A stretch of DNA of 41,873 bases, taken from Methylibium sp035476815. Its GTDB lineage: Bacteria > Pseudomonadota > Gammaproteobacteria > Burkholderiales > Burkholderiaceae_C. The stretch is taken from NCBI GenBank assembly GCA_035476815.1, contig DATILD010000049.1, forward strand, positions 1-41,873, read 5' to 3'. The notes beneath the pieces are model-generated. The model ran no database searches and was not told the origin of the DNA. It worked only from the letters and a program-made list of their open reading frames with translations. The translations under genes and the position numbers were made by a program. Below are positions 41,515 through 41,873 of this stretch, in pieces; within the stretch, counting starts at the first letter, position 1; every line of letters starts with the position of its first letter.

Positions 41515-41873
41515 CTTGCGCTCGACGATCACCGGCACCAGCTGCAGCGCCTCGCGCACCCGCTCGGCCGCGCCCTGGGCCTCGTCGCGCGAGGCATAGG
41601 GCCCCGCCTGCAGCCGATAGAGCGGCGCCTCGCTGAACACCGCGAGCAGCGGCGCCAGCCAGTCGAGTTCGGCGGCGATGCGCTGCTGGAAATCGGCCAC
41701 GCCCTGGCGCTCGCGGAAGGCGCCGAGCTGCACCCACCAGCCGCGCGCCGCCGGCGTCAGCGCGCGAGCCGGGCTGCCGTCGGCGATCGGCGGCGGCTCG
41801 GCCGCGGGGCCGGCAGCCGGCAGTGCCGCCATCAGGCCGACACCGGCCGCCGCGGCCGGCTCGGGCGGCGCCT
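41512..41873 (-). CDS. rlpA: RlpA-like septal-ring lytic transglycosylase, C-terminal SPOR domain (partial)
   Basis: This is the C-terminal part (about 120 residues) of a longer protein; the frame is open to the window edge, so the start is missing. A Pro/Ala-rich linker is followed by a SPOR domain, which binds glycan strands stripped of stem peptides at the division septum: GWWVQLGAFRERQGVADFQQ, LLAVFSEAPLYRLQAGPYAS and RDEAQGAAERVREAL are typical. The close resemblance to the RlpA C-terminus suggests the identity, but FtsN- or DedD-type SPOR proteins are also possible until the upstream part is seen. Confidence 0.75.
   Translation of the reverse strand, partial: APPEPAAAAGVGLMAALPAAGPAAEPPPIADGSPARALTPAARGWWVQLGAFRERQGVADFQQRIAAELDWLAPLLAVFSEAPLYRLQAGPYASRDEAQGAAERVREALQLVPVIVERK

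Overview
The window is about 42 kb of very GC-rich bacterial chromosome with strong G/C bias at third codon positions. Protein sequences and gene order (the end of the atp operon, lptD-surA-rsmA, a MaeB-type malic enzyme, thiL-pgpA-pncC) suggest a betaproteobacterium of the order Burkholderiales, probably in the Rubrivivax/Leptothrix/Methylibium neighbourhood. That placement is inference from sequence character; no search was run.

Layout. 1-1.1 kb: 3' end of atpD, then atpC and a terminator. 1.1-8.3 kb: housekeeping and envelope genes: a YidB-like protein, rsmE and an AmgK-like sugar kinase on the minus strand; lptD, surA and rsmA on the plus strand. 8.3-9.5 kb: a less GC-rich accessory island encoding a secreted RNase Sa/barnase-type ribonuclease, its barstar-type inhibitor and a 41-residue small ORF. 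9.5-14.7 kb: NADP-malic enzyme maeB, divergent from a histidine kinase/response regulator pair that may be DctS/DctR-like. 14.7-15.2 kb: a small secreted protein of unknown function.

15.5-26.8 kb is the centrepiece: fourteen tightly packed plus-strand genes, most with 1-14 base overlaps. They encode a lipoprotein, an acyl carrier protein, a small membrane protein, an AMP-ligase, two hotdog dehydratases, an LpxL-like acyltransferase, a LolA-like protein, a SAM methyltransferase, a ketosynthase, a chain-length-factor-like partner, a FabG-type reductase, a GT2 glycosyltransferase and an ABC-2 exporter. This is a type II PKS/fatty-acid-like pathway of the aryl-polyene/xanthomonadin class. It is compact: no second ketosynthase, aromatic-acid-generating enzyme or MMPL exporter lies in the window, and an ABC exporter sits where export would be expected. 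The likely product is an aryl-polyene-like lipid pigment moved to the outer membrane.

26.8-41.9 kb: a MipA/OmpV-like outer-membrane protein; thiL-pgpA-pncC; a PhoD phosphatase; a small exported protein; an ArgP-type LysR regulator divergent from a D-amino-acid dehydrogenase operon that continues into a MoaD-like protein and an Asp-box propeller protein; a strong terminator with a possible small RNA; a LysR regulator divergent from mmsA; a PhoX-like Tat-exported phosphatase; a 297-bp MITE-like element with 33-bp perfect terminal inverted repeats, wedged between phoX and an SDR gene; and the C-terminal SPOR part of an RlpA-like protein.

I found no tRNA, rRNA, CRISPR array, transposase or phage gene.
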